Shown: positions 1 to 11,464 of the stretch, one piece after another
Layout: each line of letters opens with the position of its first letter
How positions within the stretch are numbered: the stretch's first letter is position 1
DNA from: Blasia pusilla
Lineage: Eukaryota > Marchantiophyta > Marchantiopsida > Blasiales
NCBI GenBank assembly: GCA_050084515.1
Contig: CM114273.1
Span: forward strand, 4,092,001 to 4,156,000
Length of the DNA: 64,000 bases
Reading direction: 5' to 3'
Position numbers and translations under genes: made by a program
The notes under the pieces: model-generated
Told to the model about the DNA's origin: nothing
Databases searched by the model: none
What the model saw: the letters and a program-made list of their open reading frames with translations, nothing else

Positions 1-185
1 TCTCGTGAGTGGTAATGTGTGCGGGTCAGTGCAGCTAGCAAGCTACATACACATAAACACACAGATCTGTTTCCTGGAGCTTCTTTTATTTTGAGTTACG
101 GTTGCCTTGTTTCACGTGCAATTTGCAACCCTAAACGGAGGCCAACCGCTCAAGTGAAGAGGAAATATGTTTTAGCCTCAACAGG

Positions 186-329
186 TCAGATTTGTTGGAC
201 CCAGTTACTCCACACTGCCATCACGAAGCTCAATCTGAACTCCAAGAAGTACACACGAGGTCCGAGTATATCAGCAATATTAATACTTCGGTCAAAAGAG
301 AAGAGATTCCGCTATGTTCAACTGATACA
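186..329 (+). pseudogene. Diverged copy of exon 3 of the 3117-4628 gene
   Basis: In the frame starting at 186 this reads SDLLDPVTPHCHHEAQSE and then LQEVHTRSEYIS. It matches exon 3 of the minus-strand gene (3396-3650), which reads SALLDPHTRCYGKSESE and then LQEVDAQLKSIS. A possible donor (AAG then GTTAAT) follows at 329/330. The acceptor does not sit in the same phase as in the main gene: the AG at 183-184 is followed by one extra G before the homologous TCA. A phase-0 join as in the main gene would therefore shift the frame, so this may be a pseudo-exon. It carries one copy of a 48-nt element that is doubled in the main gene. Any 5' exons would lie to the left of the window. No exon 4 copy was seen downstream. 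Confidence 0.5.
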
Positions 330-1820
330 AGGTTAATTCTTATATATTATGCTGCAGGAAGGAAAATCGGCTCCAATGAAATGAAAGTTATTCACTTGTA
401 TGTAGGTTTACAGCTGATATAAACTGAAGAACGCATGATTTTTACACTAAGAATGTGAGATGGCGTCTCCGGTAGCTTGATGAACGCATATGAGAAATAC
501 GGAAGCGAAAGTTTGCTACTTCACAATCTTTATACAAAAAGTCTTTCGCAATTAAATTGCGCAGTAAAATGGATAATTTTGACTAAATTTGTGATCCCGA
601 GCAAATTTCACCCACAAAGAATTTGACGTTCGAAATACGGATCTGTGATCATCTGCACATACGTACTGCAATCTCTATCATTCGAATTCATGTGATTTCT
701 TCTCATCACTCTTCACGTGTCTGGCATATAAGAGTATGTGCACTTCCGACGATATTCGGATTTGTTGGGTCCATATTCGGATTGGTTGGCAAATTAACAC
801 GTTCCATGATGGTATTATTAAGAAAAATTCTTTGTAGCCTCGAGCTTTGGAACGTACTCGTTGCCCAGACACCGCCGACAGTGCAGAAATGTGACTCCGT
901 TTAGGCAATCTAGAGATTCTTGAAAACTGGCCTCAAAAGCGGATAGTCTACACATATATGAATCAACAATAAGAAAGTTTTCGAGTGCAACTTGATCCGA
1001 ATTGCTGCACATAGGCAGTCAATGACATTTCAACAGCTTGATGGTGAAGGTTTGAAACTGAATCATGCGCGAGAAAGCTGCCAGAGATACGGAAACTATA
1101 ACGCGTGCTATCCGTCGTCGGCTGCACCAATTTCAATTGCCAATTAAAGGTGCACGAGTAATATGCGAGAGCGACACAAAGAAGAGTGTAGCAGACCAGA
1201 GGCCATCATCAGCCTACGGATTTGGGATGAATGATTTATGTATGCATAGCTCTGCGTTGAATTCTTAGGCATGTCACTCTAAAAGCAACTTTTGGAGGGA
1301 GTCTGGAGAGGGCGTGCGGACGTTACTAAATTTTGCTTTCTAGCAGCTTTTAAATGCATCCCCAAATCAAGAAACTCCACGTGGAGTTATTGCATGTCAC
1401 GTTAGGCATGTCACTCCATTGCATTCTTCAAATTGGGAAAAAATTTGAGTAGGCAAATTATAATCAGTGCTGTTGCTGAAGTAAACATACTAGTCATACA
1501 ACATGCACACCTTTTCAATGTAATATGTTGCCATTTTCCATTGTATGAGGGGCGTGAAATTGGAATGATTACTAACGATATCAAATTTGTCTTCTTTGTT
1601 CAAGAAATGAGAAGTGATGTTCATAAGCAAAATTAATGTTCATATGGATTATATCACACGCCATGTGGATCATAGTTCTTTTCTAAGAAGATGCTTTAAG
1701 AAACGACGGTCACAATTTTCGGTGACGGAAAACTAGTTCTTACAAAGTTCCTTCACTATGGTTCTCACAAGAAAAATATCTTCAAAGCTCATATAAATTC
1801 TCATATACATAATGGACAAG

Positions 1821-1852
1821 ACTCATAATGCATCATAAACTGCATTATGAGT
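1821..1852. repeat. Perfect inverted repeat, 12-bp arms, 8-nt loop
   Basis: The arm actcataatgca at 1821-1832 is the exact reverse complement of 1841-1852, with an 8-nt loop. It belongs to a set of short-loop fold-backs in this window. It is not followed by a T-run and does not look like a terminator. Confidence 0.85.
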
Positions 1853-2141
1853 TATTCATTACCCATCTTTGAAGATGAATTCTGACCTCTCAAAACCACC
1901 AAGACCGCATCCAAGAAGAGTTGACGAAAAGCGCAAGGGAACTCCACGGTCCTCGCCTAGGGATTTAGAGCATCAAGGAATAAACGTACCCAAGATTTTA
2001 GCGTATAAATTGCAGCAATGCGCAATTTGTGCAAACTCATTTCGCCATTACCGATTTTATGATCTGCAGCTTATGAGCAATTATCTACATTACTATTAAA
2101 GAAAGCGTTTATAAGAGGTGTCACGGGTGAATTTCGTATTA

Positions 2142-2217
2142 TTCCAATTCAAGTTTGATATTTCACCCGGATATTTTACCCAATTCAAGTTTGATATTTC
2201 ACCTGGATATTCCACCC
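2142..2217. repeat. Two-copy tandem repeat of about 35 bp
   Basis: The phrase caattcaagtttgatatttc followed by acc(c/t)ggatatt occurs twice in succession with small differences. It is a local duplication in non-coding DNA. Confidence 0.8.
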
Positions 2218-3116
2218 GTAAGGAGCACGGGCACAGTCTTGTGCTTATAAATTTTCGATTTCATAATTTGCAGCATAATGAGCAATGATATTTGTATATG
2301 AATGATACTTGTATATGAAAGTACATTGAGCAGTTCAATTTCTCCACTAGCAATGACATTCGAATATAACGTCTACCGTCGTTTGCAGCCAAATGATTAG
2401 TTGCAACTCCAGCGTCAGGGTTGCTTGCCGAGTTTACAATAGAACTTAATTACGACGACTTCTCATTGAAGTTAAAGAATGCGAACTCAGAACTATATGC
2501 CCGCACGAGCGCTAAAGTTCCGTTCTAAACATTTCTGTGTATGCCATATTCGCAACATTGTTGTCGTAGGAGTGATTTATGGTAGTCTAGAAATGTGAAT
2601 AGTTATACTTGGAAATTGAGATTCGTAAGCAGATTATATTAACGATATTTAGCAACATGTCAAGAGCATGTTTTAAATATGATAGAGTCATTGTCACTAC
2701 AAGCTTCTCCACAGTTCGTCAGTAATCTCATGATGAATCTGGCATTCAATATCATCTTCCACATGCGTAGTGTTCACGGCACCGCGGCAGTTACTTAAGG
2801 TGATACTTCTCGTGTATTCCATTATTGATGAGTACACGTATACACGTAGTTACAAGTGACGAGTTGGTATTTCTATTATGCAAATTCTCCTCAGAGGAGA
2901 TAGAAAACTTGTTTCCTCCTGCAGAAGGACAGAAAACATGAACGGGATCAGATTACAGGGCAAGCTTTTGGGAAACTCTTCATCACCCCCATTGTATGGA
3001 GAAACATTTTAATGCTTTGAAAATTTCAAATAGCTTGAGTTTCAATAAGAGAATGACGACGAGCAAAACTCGCTTACCTCTGTTTGCTATTTTCTAACCA
3101 TGAAAAGGTCCTTGCG

Positions 3117-4628
3117 TTAACTTTGAGCGACTTTTTTTTGTCGGAGTACATTGAAGAATTCTTCTTTCGTTACTGTTCGCAAGTGGTCTGCAGTCGATTG
3201 TTCTTGAACGTCGAAGGACCAATCAACTTTCAAAGACGAGTTTTGTTCTGTCGTCTGCATGTTTGTGGAGTATGCACCCTGAGATCAGATAATTAAGAAT
3301 CAATTTCTTGCTCCAGTTATCCGCAGCGTCAAAAATCTTAATATCAGCATCCGTTTGACGTAAACATTTACATGTCTTGAAGTTATATGCCTAACCTCAA
3401 AATCTGATGCGTTCTCCAATTGCAAACTTCCGATATTGACTTCTTCAAAGTTGAAACAATGAGTGCCATATTTTGTTTGGTATTTTGCCAAAGAGACGCA
3501 GGCACAAATGTTCTTGCTGATAGACTTCAACTGCGCGTCTACTTCTTGGAGTTCAGATTTCCTGCCGATAGACGTGGACTCCGGCTCTGCTTCTTGGAGT
3601 TCAGATTCAGATTTGCCATAACATCGCGTATGCGGGTCCAACAGAGCTGACTGGCCGGGATGGATCATTATCTCCTCTTCAAGAAGCCAGCTAGCCTGCT
3701 GCTTTCATTCGGAAAATTCACGGGAAACAAGAAATCATCAGCAATCAAAATGAAATGAGAAGGGATCAGGAAACATGACCTGCCACAAGTACGACCATCA
3801 TCATGGCAAGGAAATTTTGAATGCCTCATGGACTGGGAATTCGTGAGCAAACGACTCCTTTTTACAAATTGCAGCACGTTTAATTAACTATTTCTGTCCA
3901 TATCCGACGGAAGTTGAGAGAAAGAGAAGTCATTTGTTCTGTAGCGTGCATATTTTTATTCTATACCTTAGCGGCTTCGGCCACACGGAGATTTTCCGAA
4001 TGAAGGTTGCTTTCAGCAGAAAGGTCGGTTTCGGGCAGCTCCGTTCTGCTTCCATAGTTTCTATTCGCTTGGCAGCATTTGGAAGAACTGGCGGAATCAG
4101 AAGTAGACATAACCAGAACTATGGAGTGCTCCACCTTCATTGGTTCTTCTGAAGATTCTTCAGATTGAGATGTAGGGCTAGAAATTTTGTTTTCTGAAGG
4201 ACATGGAATCTGAGTGTCCACAAAATACATGTCGGTCACCGAAGATGGCGAAAAATCGTGGTTATTCAACTCACAAGTTCAGGAACGAGAAAACAGCCAA
4301 CAACATTCACAGATTTTTACACACTCGAATCCTAATCTACCAAAACACGTGAAGCTTTCAAAACTGAGATTATTTCGGAATCACTTACCTCAAATAACTT
4401 AGCCCGCTTTGTCATCGGAGCAGCTCTGAGACTTCCACCATGGTCAGATTCGTGCTCGTCTTCCTCTACAGCCCTCGCTTTCCTCTTTCCGGACGCTGAC
4501 ATTGAGACGGCCGCACTAGTGAGGCTTTCGGAAGCGCCGGCTAGTAAACGACGTCCATCGCTGATGAGAAGGCCGATGCGAGTTTTCACTCGGTTGACCC
4601 GATGCAGCAACATTCTCAGGGACGCCAT
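3117..4628 (-). CDS. Four-exon gene, 319-residue protein, family not recognised
   Basis: Exons read 4628-4389, 4269-3967, 3650-3396 and 3278-3117. The ATG at 4628 follows a TATA box at 4771-4779 and exon 1 is 80 codons. The donors are GAG|GTAAGT, AAG|GTATAG and GAG|GTTAGG. The acceptors end in AG after pyrimidine-rich tracts. All three introns are phase 0, with sizes of 119, 316 and 117 nt, and the frame stays open to TAA at 3117. Exon 1 is basic with an early RVNRVKTRIG stretch, then KRKARAVEEDEHESDHGG, which could be a nuclear localisation signal. Exon 2 is Ser/Glu-rich. Exon 3 holds two tandem copies of a 16-residue element (SELQEAEP..., SELQEVDA...). Exon 4 is acidic to basic and ends KEEFFNVLRQKKVAQS. 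No catalytic motif or known domain was recognised. Composition suggests a nuclear, partly disordered protein; this is inference. The short last exon is convincing because splice phase, frame and composition agree. Confidence 0.7.
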
Positions 4629-4770
4629 CTTCGAGAGTAAGGAGCAGCCCACGACACGTGAATGATGGAATATATGAATATTACGGTGGAGAGCTAAAGC
4701 TGGAGGCTTCGAGCGCAAGCTCAAATGCGTTGAGCTGGAGAATGATAACTCTTCCTCTCCGGGTAGGACC

Positions 4771-4779
4771 CTTTATATG
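4771..4779 (-). promoter_or_regulatory. TATA box of the 3117-4628 gene
   Basis: Read on the minus strand the site is catataaag, about 145 nt upstream of the ATG at 4628. A start of transcription about 25-30 nt downstream would leave a 5' leader of roughly 115 nt. It is the only good TATA match close to this start codon. Confidence 0.5.
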
Positions 4780-4818
4780 GGAGGAAGGCAGCGGTCGGTC
4801 ACTGAAGTGGGAAAGGAA

Positions 4819-5090
4819 GACTGACGGCACCGACAGCTGCGAGTCCAGACTGCTCAGGGTTGCTTTCATCTGTGAGACGTGACTGACGTAGATCATGTAT
4901 AGCTCAATCGTCACCGTTTGGTGGAGAATGCATGCAGAAACAATCTGGACCGACGGCACCGACAGCTGAGAGTCGCGACTGCGGAATCCTCCTAACCTCC
5001 TGAGTACACGCTGCTTTCTTCCGTGAGACGTGACAGACGCGGATGGTATACATATCAATCTTCGTCGTTCGGTAGAGAATGCATGGAGAA
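4819..5090. repeat. Two-copy tandem duplication upstream of the gene
   Basis: Two related segments of about 120-145 bp follow each other (4819-4940 and 4948-5090). Both start with ga(c/t)cgacggcaccgacagct-like sequence, both contain gtgagacgtgac, and both end with gagaatgcatg. They lie just upstream of the TATA box at 4771, so they probably duplicate promoter-proximal sequence of the minus-strand gene. The copies differ at many positions, so the event is not recent. Confidence 0.75.
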
Positions 5091-5099
5091 CTAGGCTGC

Positions 5100-7500
5100 G
5101 GCCTAGGTTAAGAACGGGGTTCATAACTTTGGAATTGAAATATAAGATAAATGAATTAGTAGCGCATCGAACTCAGGTCTGAATAGACCGGTCTTGGTTT
5201 TGGGCTAATTTCGGACAATCAAAGTAATGGTGCGAGAATGTATTGGTTAATATGGGTTGAGTTCTGATTTGGGGGTGTGATTTGGGGGAGAAGATTGGAA
5301 GCTCAGGCCGGGGTGAGCGAAAAGTCTTGCAGCAAGGACTAGATGGACGTGGTTTCATAGATAACGAGGTTGTTTTAGCGTCGAGTTCCTGGGGTGGAGT
5401 ACATCAATAATAGCGACATTCACAGTGAATTTGTGTTTATGTAATTAAGCACAAGTGGGGATGTAATAGTTCGCAGAGCTAGTAGAGTTGAAAATGAGGG
5501 CTTATTGATGAGTGACTGCAATGTGATGCTATTTGATTTAACAGTAGAAAAAATTGACTCAACTGCCATGCACAAAATAATATGTGGGTGCAACTGCATA
5601 TATGACATTCTCTGTCGTGAAATCATGCAATGTGTAAGCAGGAATTGCTCAATCACAGGCTGCAAAAGTGAGCTGAATTCATAAGAAGGAATACACAAGC
5701 ATATTGAAGTAAGAATGAAGAGGGATGGAAACACGCTGGTTATTGTTGGCCAGATCTAAAATCGGCCCAAATGAAAGGCCTTGCATAGGCTGAAATGAGA
5801 CAAGCTGATGCTAATCGGAGAAGGCTATACATATACTCTAGATCTGGATGTGACCTAACTGAAAATGGCCATGTATTTGTAGCCCACTACAAGGACTACC
5901 ATGTGATCCAAAGTTCTCAATAGAGATAGTAGTAGCAAGAGGCTAACTAGGGCCTAAGAAGAGACTGAATAATTGAAAGCTTGAGAGAAAGTTTAGGATC
6001 CTTGTCTTTGTAGTCCTAGACGTCCTTCAAAAGTCTTTGAAATGAATCCTACCATCCGTCTCATATTATGTAGCTGGATTGCAGTAGAATGACTTGCATC
6101 TCTGGATTAACAAGTAGTGAGTGCAAGAGACATAGAGGTTTGCAGATTTTCCTGGATCCCATTTTGCAAAATTACCGGTGGATTCTTCCCGCAAATCTCG
6201 ACATTCCTCCTCGTTACCCTAAGCAAAATATGACCATATGAAACATAAAATAAAGAGAAGTCAAATTACAAGTATAGATAAAATGTAGTCTTGTAAAATT
6301 AGAAATGAAATAACAGCTCAATACCATGACGACGAGATGCACAAGTAGCGAAAAAAAAGCGGTCGACATTATAATGGAGCAATAATCAAAGTATATGATG
6401 AGTAACCTACTCAGAGGAAAATATCACAAAATTATAACCAAGTGTAGTCTAGAAGGTGGACCAAATGGAGAATGAAAGGAATAGCTAAAAAAGTACATGG
6501 AAAATCCAACACCAAGAGCAACTACCGTCACGGACGTAACGAAGATTAAACTAGAAAGGGTTGAGAAGACTATTGAGTTGCCTCTAGCCGATATGTTGTA
6601 GAAAATATAGGAATAGAGAATTAGGAAACACTTGCAACTCTTTGACCAAATACTAGAAAGTTGTTAGGCTTAATTATAGTAATATCATTTTTTTTAACCC
6701 TAGATAGCATAACATACTCTTATCCCATGGCAAAATTGACTGCACTACCATTGTAGAACCTCTTGTGGGCAATCATGGCTTAGCCCAATATGACTGGAAA
6801 GGATTCCTAGCTTAGAGAAGAGAAATTGGTTCTTTCTACCTATCCTAACAAAATGTCCATTAAATTGAAGAGGAATAATAACATAAACTAACAATATTAC
6901 CTAAGTTATTCAATCCAACAACTTTCTCACTTGGATTCTTTGGATAGGTTTTCACATTCTCATAGATATTCAAGTAAGCAAAGAATGATAATGCTTCGAA
7001 TTCAAGACTTTAGGGCCTATTTCCATAAAGATTTTTGGGATGAATACATGGTATAGATGTTGATTTATAGACATAAGTTCTCTTTGACGGAGGGTTGCAA
7101 TCAATATAGTGAATGGCATGGGATCTATATAAAATTGGAATATGAAGAGACGTTAGTGTAGCTTCTCTCCATGGGACATATCTATTTAGAACAACTCGAG
7201 AGACAAGACGTAACTAAATATCATCTAATCCATCAAGCCCAAGACATTTAGTTAATAAGGGAAACTGCTAAAAAAATATAATTGGTGGGAAATGGTTCTC
7301 ACACTCATATACCACCATGGAAAATATTTACCTTTGAGAGAATGAGTGGAGGTTGCTCGCTTCTCAATTATATAGGATATGTACAAGTAACCCTAACCCT
7401 AATCTAAGCCATAGTCTCGAGTTAGACTAGCTATAATTAGTTAACCCTCATTAAAATAATCGTGCTTAACTAGTAATTAAGATTAAATTTTCTTACTTCG
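5100..7500. other. AT-rich spacer, nothing recognised
   Basis: No open frame with splice support, no transposon motif and no tandem array was seen. The only long frame (5420-5734, minus) has ordinary shadow-like composition. Two CCCTAA units near 7390 are too few to be a telomeric array. The left end of the copia remnant may extend into the 7400-7570 part. Confidence 0.5.
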
Positions 7501-7569
7501 TATGAGTACCAAATATAACAGCTTAGATATCTCGTGAGCTTGATTGTAACTCAATCTTAAAAACTTCTC

Positions 7570-10306
7570 ATCAAGCTCATATCGATATCTCTAATGCCTA
7601 AATCATTTCTAAACATCTCAAACCTATTTCTAGATTTGTAAAGATCTCAGTAATTTGTTGATCTATATCTATATACACAAGATCAATTTCTCTTACAAAT
7701 ACTTTTTCTATGGTAAAATGATAATGCATCTCAACATGCAAACACATGGTTATTAGCAAGCTTGATTTTACTAATATTATCTGTATATATTACACTAGGT
7801 CCTAATGCATATATTACACTTAGTCCTAAGTTATTAACACCAATCTCAATAAATAATTTATCCTGTGCCTACTCTCCTTGAACGTTAATTTTGTTTGTTA
7901 CGGAAGCGTACGTTCAATAGGTCACGCTATCAACGCTTATCTACATCCAAACGCGCACTTTGGTTAGTAAGGCCTTGGATCAATTAGCGGGATTACTTTC
8001 CGAGTTCTCGTCTTAGACTCTCATCAAGCTTAACCTTCCTAGTTTCGCGGTTTTAACAACAGGAAAATCTCGAAAGACTTGGGACAGACTTTCTGGTCGG
8101 TTTAGGAACCTGAAACGGCGTTTCGATGGATATCCAATGAGTTCCTCACCAAGACTCGCACGAAGTGAATCTCGGGTTGGAATCCAAGTGTGGCGTACAA
8201 ATTCCACTCCCTTGGATCATGTTTGGGTTTGGGTTAGGGCCAAACTCCCGTTCCATCCCATGCCTTTGAAACTTGCCGTTTGGCGCCCAAAGTAGGGATT
8301 CGTTTTCGAGACATCTCGGAGAGAGTCCTCCTTTACTAGTACTTCTGGGAATCTCCGAGGGCCCCTACATTAAGGGAAAGACACCCGGGCCTCTCCAATT
8401 GGCCCTCAACCCGATTGCTCTCTCAATCGTTTTTTGGCCAATATCTCAGCTTATACTTATGGGTTTGCTGAGATCTTTGATCGTCAGCGTCTTAAGATCA
8501 GCTTTCCAACGCGCCCTTACTTGTCTCGAACGCATCTCGGAGCTCAACGTTATGGTCCTAAACATAGTCAGATTCTCCTAAACGCTAATCGTGTTCCAAA
8601 GCTGGTTCTCACCTCTTTGGCAACCAACCTTCCAAGACTCAATTCATCTCAAGTCTTGGCTCGTTTGATCTAGGTTTCTTAGTCGCGACCACTAACGCAT
8701 GAAACGCACAACTACATTCGCGTTTCGTCTCTTAGACTTTTCAAGAGACTTATCAAACGCCTCTCCAAAGCGCAAACCTCGCGGCGTGAGTTCCTTTGAG
8801 TTCGATGTTTTGCTTGGCGCCTATTTGGTGTTGTTTGGTTATGAGGGTCGCGACATAATCGATGAAGCCACACTGCCTCACATGCTACATTGGTTGCTTC
8901 TCTGTGCTCAGCCTCTCTTGGAAATAAAGCAACTCTAGGTTGCTTATTTGAAGTCCAACTTATAATTGCGTTTTTCAAAGCAAATGAATAATCAAATGTG
9001 GAGTGTCAATCATATACGCTTCCTGCCCAATCAACATCTTTGAATCCCTATGATTGAAAACTCGGAAAAGATTCAAATTAAAGTCCGAATTCAATAGAGA
9101 ATTTCACATATAGCATAATCCTCCTCATAGCATTAAGGTGAGATTTTTTATATGCTTGCATAAACTGGCTCACTACGCCAACAACATAACTAAAATCTGG
9201 TTTGGTTATAGTTAGATAGATTAAACTTCCAACCATACGCCTATACATATTAGAGTCTATCAGCAAGTCTCATTCATCCACTCTTAGCTTCACACTCTAG
9301 TCCAACCGTGTAGAGATTGGCTTACAAGCCATCATATTATATATTGAAAGCATATGAAGAGCATATTGTCGTTGCAGTAACCACATGCTCTCTCCAACCT
9401 TGATAAACTCAATACCAAGAAAGTTTTTGAGGTCTCCCAAGTCTTTCATATCAAATTCTTCTGTAACTTAAGTTTGACTTGTTGTACCATTTCTTTAGTA
9501 CTCCTTGTAATCAGGAGATCGTCAATATATAACACAATGAGAACCGTATGATCTTGTCCTCTCAAGATATATGACGAGGAGTGAGAATCATATAAGCTAA
9601 AATCCAACTATTGTTGGACATATATAATCTTACCACACCAAGCTCTTGGAGCTTGTTTGAGTCCGTATAGAGCTTTCTTCAACTTGCATACACGAAATGA
9701 AAATTTAGGATGCTCGTATCCAAATGTTTTAGTCATATATACCTTCTTGTATAGATATCTATTCAAGAAGTTATTCTTGACGTCCATGTGACGTAATCTC
9801 CACTTCTTATTTACTACATCTACAACCAATGTCTTCGTAGTCGCCATTTTTACAACATGACTAAATATTTCCCAATAATCGATATAATATTATTGTGCAT
9901 AGCCTTTAATGATCAATCTCGCTTTGTATTTTTTAATTATACTATCTTGATTGCGTTTGATTTTGTAAAACCATTTGCAACCAATAGCTTCCTTACCTAA
10001 AGGTATATGAACCAACTTCCATGCCTGTTGATGTCTTAATGCAGCAAAGTCTTCTTCCATGGTTTCAATCCATTTGATTTTATTTGAAACTTCTTCAAAA
10101 TAACTAGGCTCTTGTTCTTGAAGGATAGTCATCATATATGCATGATGTGTCGCAAGGAAACTTGCATTTATGAATCTATAAACTGGATGTGTAACTCTAC
10201 TTGATCTACGTAATTGTTGTTCAGAAGTTGATGCCTCTGACACTTGATTCGTACTGTAACTAGTGTCAACAGACTGAATACATACTCTTCCCGTCCATGG
10301 ACTCAA
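7570..10306 (-). mobile_element. Decayed Ty1/copia retrotransposon, 3' half of pol
   Basis: Reading down the minus strand, 10306-9890 encodes the linker and start of copia reverse transcriptase, with KEAIGCKWFYKIKR and KYKARLIIKGYAQ. The stretch 9890-9608 continues with YWEIFSHVVKMATTKTL, MDVKNNFLN and LKKALYGLKQAPRAW. Around 9500 a frame gives LYIDDLLIT, the catalytic YVDD region. The stretch 9266-9078 gives YRRMVGSLIYLT and TKPDFSYVVGVVSQFM. RNase H follows at 8978-8856 (SWTSNKQPRVAL, ACEAVWLHRL) and resumes at about 7863-7570 (IEIGVNNL, YTDNIS, ITEIFTK). Stops and frameshifts separate the pieces. The gag, protease and integrase parts and both LTRs are missing or unrecognisable. Inactive. 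Confidence 0.9.
7864..8855 (-). mobile_element. Probable solo LTR of a gypsy-type element inside copia RNase H
   Basis: The copia RNase H reading stops after ACEAVWLHRL and resumes with KLFIEIGV after about 990 bp that encode no RNase H. On the minus strand the insert starts TGTCGCGACCC and ends GGCACA, the TG...CA ends usual for plant LTRs. It is more GC-rich than the copia flanks. The 5-bp flanks are GATTA and GGATA, which are similar but not identical, so the exact edge or the target duplication is uncertain. No second LTR or internal domain is present, hence solo LTR. The several open frames on both strands inside it are chance frames. Confidence 0.6.
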
Positions 10307-10322
10307 GGATTTAACTAATAAA

Positions 10323-10346
10323 TGTAGGATCTCTCCTAATCCTACA
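10323..10346. repeat. Perfect inverted repeat, 8-bp arms, 8-nt loop
   Basis: tgtaggat at 10323-10330 pairs with atcctaca at 10339-10346. It lies just upstream of the surviving copia pol reading. The TGTAGGAT...ATCCTACA form resembles LTR termini, but no long LTR could be followed from it. Confidence 0.7.
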
Positions 10347-10918
10347 CTAGTATTTGAAAAAGTTTAAGATAATATTCGTTAGTTTACAATCATATTTGAC
10401 CCCTCAACAAATAAATTTAGAAGTGGAATAAGCTTAGATGGAGCATATTATAATTTTAGCTCATTAAAGGAAACAACTTCACTAGTAGTAAACTAATAAT
10501 AACATGCCTAGAAGATGGAAGGTAGCACTTATATCCCTTAGTTTTATTAGCCATCGAAAATACATCTTTCAGACTTGAGGTCTAATTTATGAGGTCTCTA
10601 AGAAGAAACAAATATAACCAAATACTTTTAAAAAAAATAAATAAATATATTTCTTGTCAAAACTTTGAATGGAGTTTTATGATGAACTCTTGCTATTGGA
10701 ATGAACATTTACTTAAACCTCCATGTTCTTTTCATTCAACGTCAAATCTTTCCATTTTGTTATGGAAGGTAACACTTTACTATCATAGTCAAGATACTCT
10801 CCACAATGCAATTTAAAAATATATTTTCCAATTTCTCTACTAGAACTCTCCACTCGGAACGGGAATTCATATAGCGCTCGGAGAGAGCCTCAAGGTTTGG
10901 CCCCATAAAGCCTCTTAC
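10347..10918. other. Spacer between the copia remnant and unit B1
   Basis: AT-rich sequence with an A-rich run near 10630 and only short, unconvincing open frames on both strands. Nothing recognised. Confidence 0.5.
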
Positions 10919-11181
10919 GTTTGGGAGTATTTTTGTGGACTTCAAAGTGACCATTTTCTTACGTTGGATATCATATGGCAGAGGAGATGATGGGTTTCTC
11001 TCAACCCTTGTTCACATCTCAAAGGATTATCCCTGCACCGATTAACTTGTTCTCAAAGTATAAACGTTCTTATCTTTTATTTTGCTTGAACCTCCATAGC
11101 CCTCGGACATGGAATGCGTTCTATGTGAATTTTCTGTTGCATAAGACAAAGAGATCTCTAGGTTATCCGAATCACCAGTTA

Positions 11182-11343
11182 TTTCTCTCTCCGTCCTTTA
11201 AGGAACTGGATGGCTACCCCAAGTATCACGGGCGAGTCCTTGATGGCTGTGGTCATTTGCCCACCACTTACTGTATGCATCCGGAGCTTTTGTATCTCCA
11301 GGATGTCGACTGTACAGTTTTCCCATCCGGAAACTCTTTCTAA
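11182..11343 (-). pseudogene. Coding-like fragment in B1, function unknown
   Basis: The minus-strand frame reads RELERVSGWENCTVDILE, then IQKLRMHTVSGGQMTTA and IKDSPVILGVAIQFLKG. The B2 counterpart (about 56610-56785) keeps the same frame but has a stop where B1 has Cys. I do not recognise the family. It may be a captured exon fragment. The overlapping plus-strand frame (10975-11343) is longer but has no better support. Confidence 0.25.
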
Positions 11344-11464
11344 CTCTCGCACTGGCGGGAGAAGGGTTAGAAAAAGAGTTTCTCGTTCCAGAAAGAGATC
11401 TTTCAAGAGCAGAATTTTTCCTATAATCAATTTGATCACTTTCCAGCCAGAAGAACTTTCATTT

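Larger units (their letters stand above)
330..3116. other. Spacer with no recognised gene
   Basis: Between the exon-3 copy and the end of the 3117-4628 gene I see only short open frames. Those at 1065-1268 and 1869-2099 (+) have coding-like composition but no supporting splice structure or recognised motif. Two small structures are listed separately: a perfect inverted repeat at 1821-1852 and a short tandem duplication at 2142-2217. Confidence 0.5.

Noticed and set aside
1065-1268. Plus-strand frame MREKAARDTETITRAIRRRL...
   Set aside because: Protein-like at first sight, but no acceptor, donor, homologue or neighbouring exon could be tied to it.
1869-2099. Plus-strand frame with KPPRPHPRRVDEKRKG
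   Set aside because: Basic, Pro-rich composition for about 45 residues and then ordinary sequence. No splice support or paralogue in the window.
5420-5734. 104-residue minus-strand frame
   Set aside because: Low-complexity hydrophobic text from AT-rich DNA, with no start context, splice site or paralogue.
7385-7402. Possible interstitial telomere repeat
   Set aside because: Only two CCCTAA units (ccctaaccctaa); far too short.
8270-8300. tttggcgcccaaag as a retroelement primer-binding site
   Set aside because: It resembles the TTTGGCGCC type, but lies inside the probable solo LTR and in the wrong orientation relative to its ends.
8273-8581. 102-residue plus-strand frame in the solo LTR
   Set aside because: No motif, on the opposite strand to the LTR, and explained as a chance frame in GC-richer DNA.
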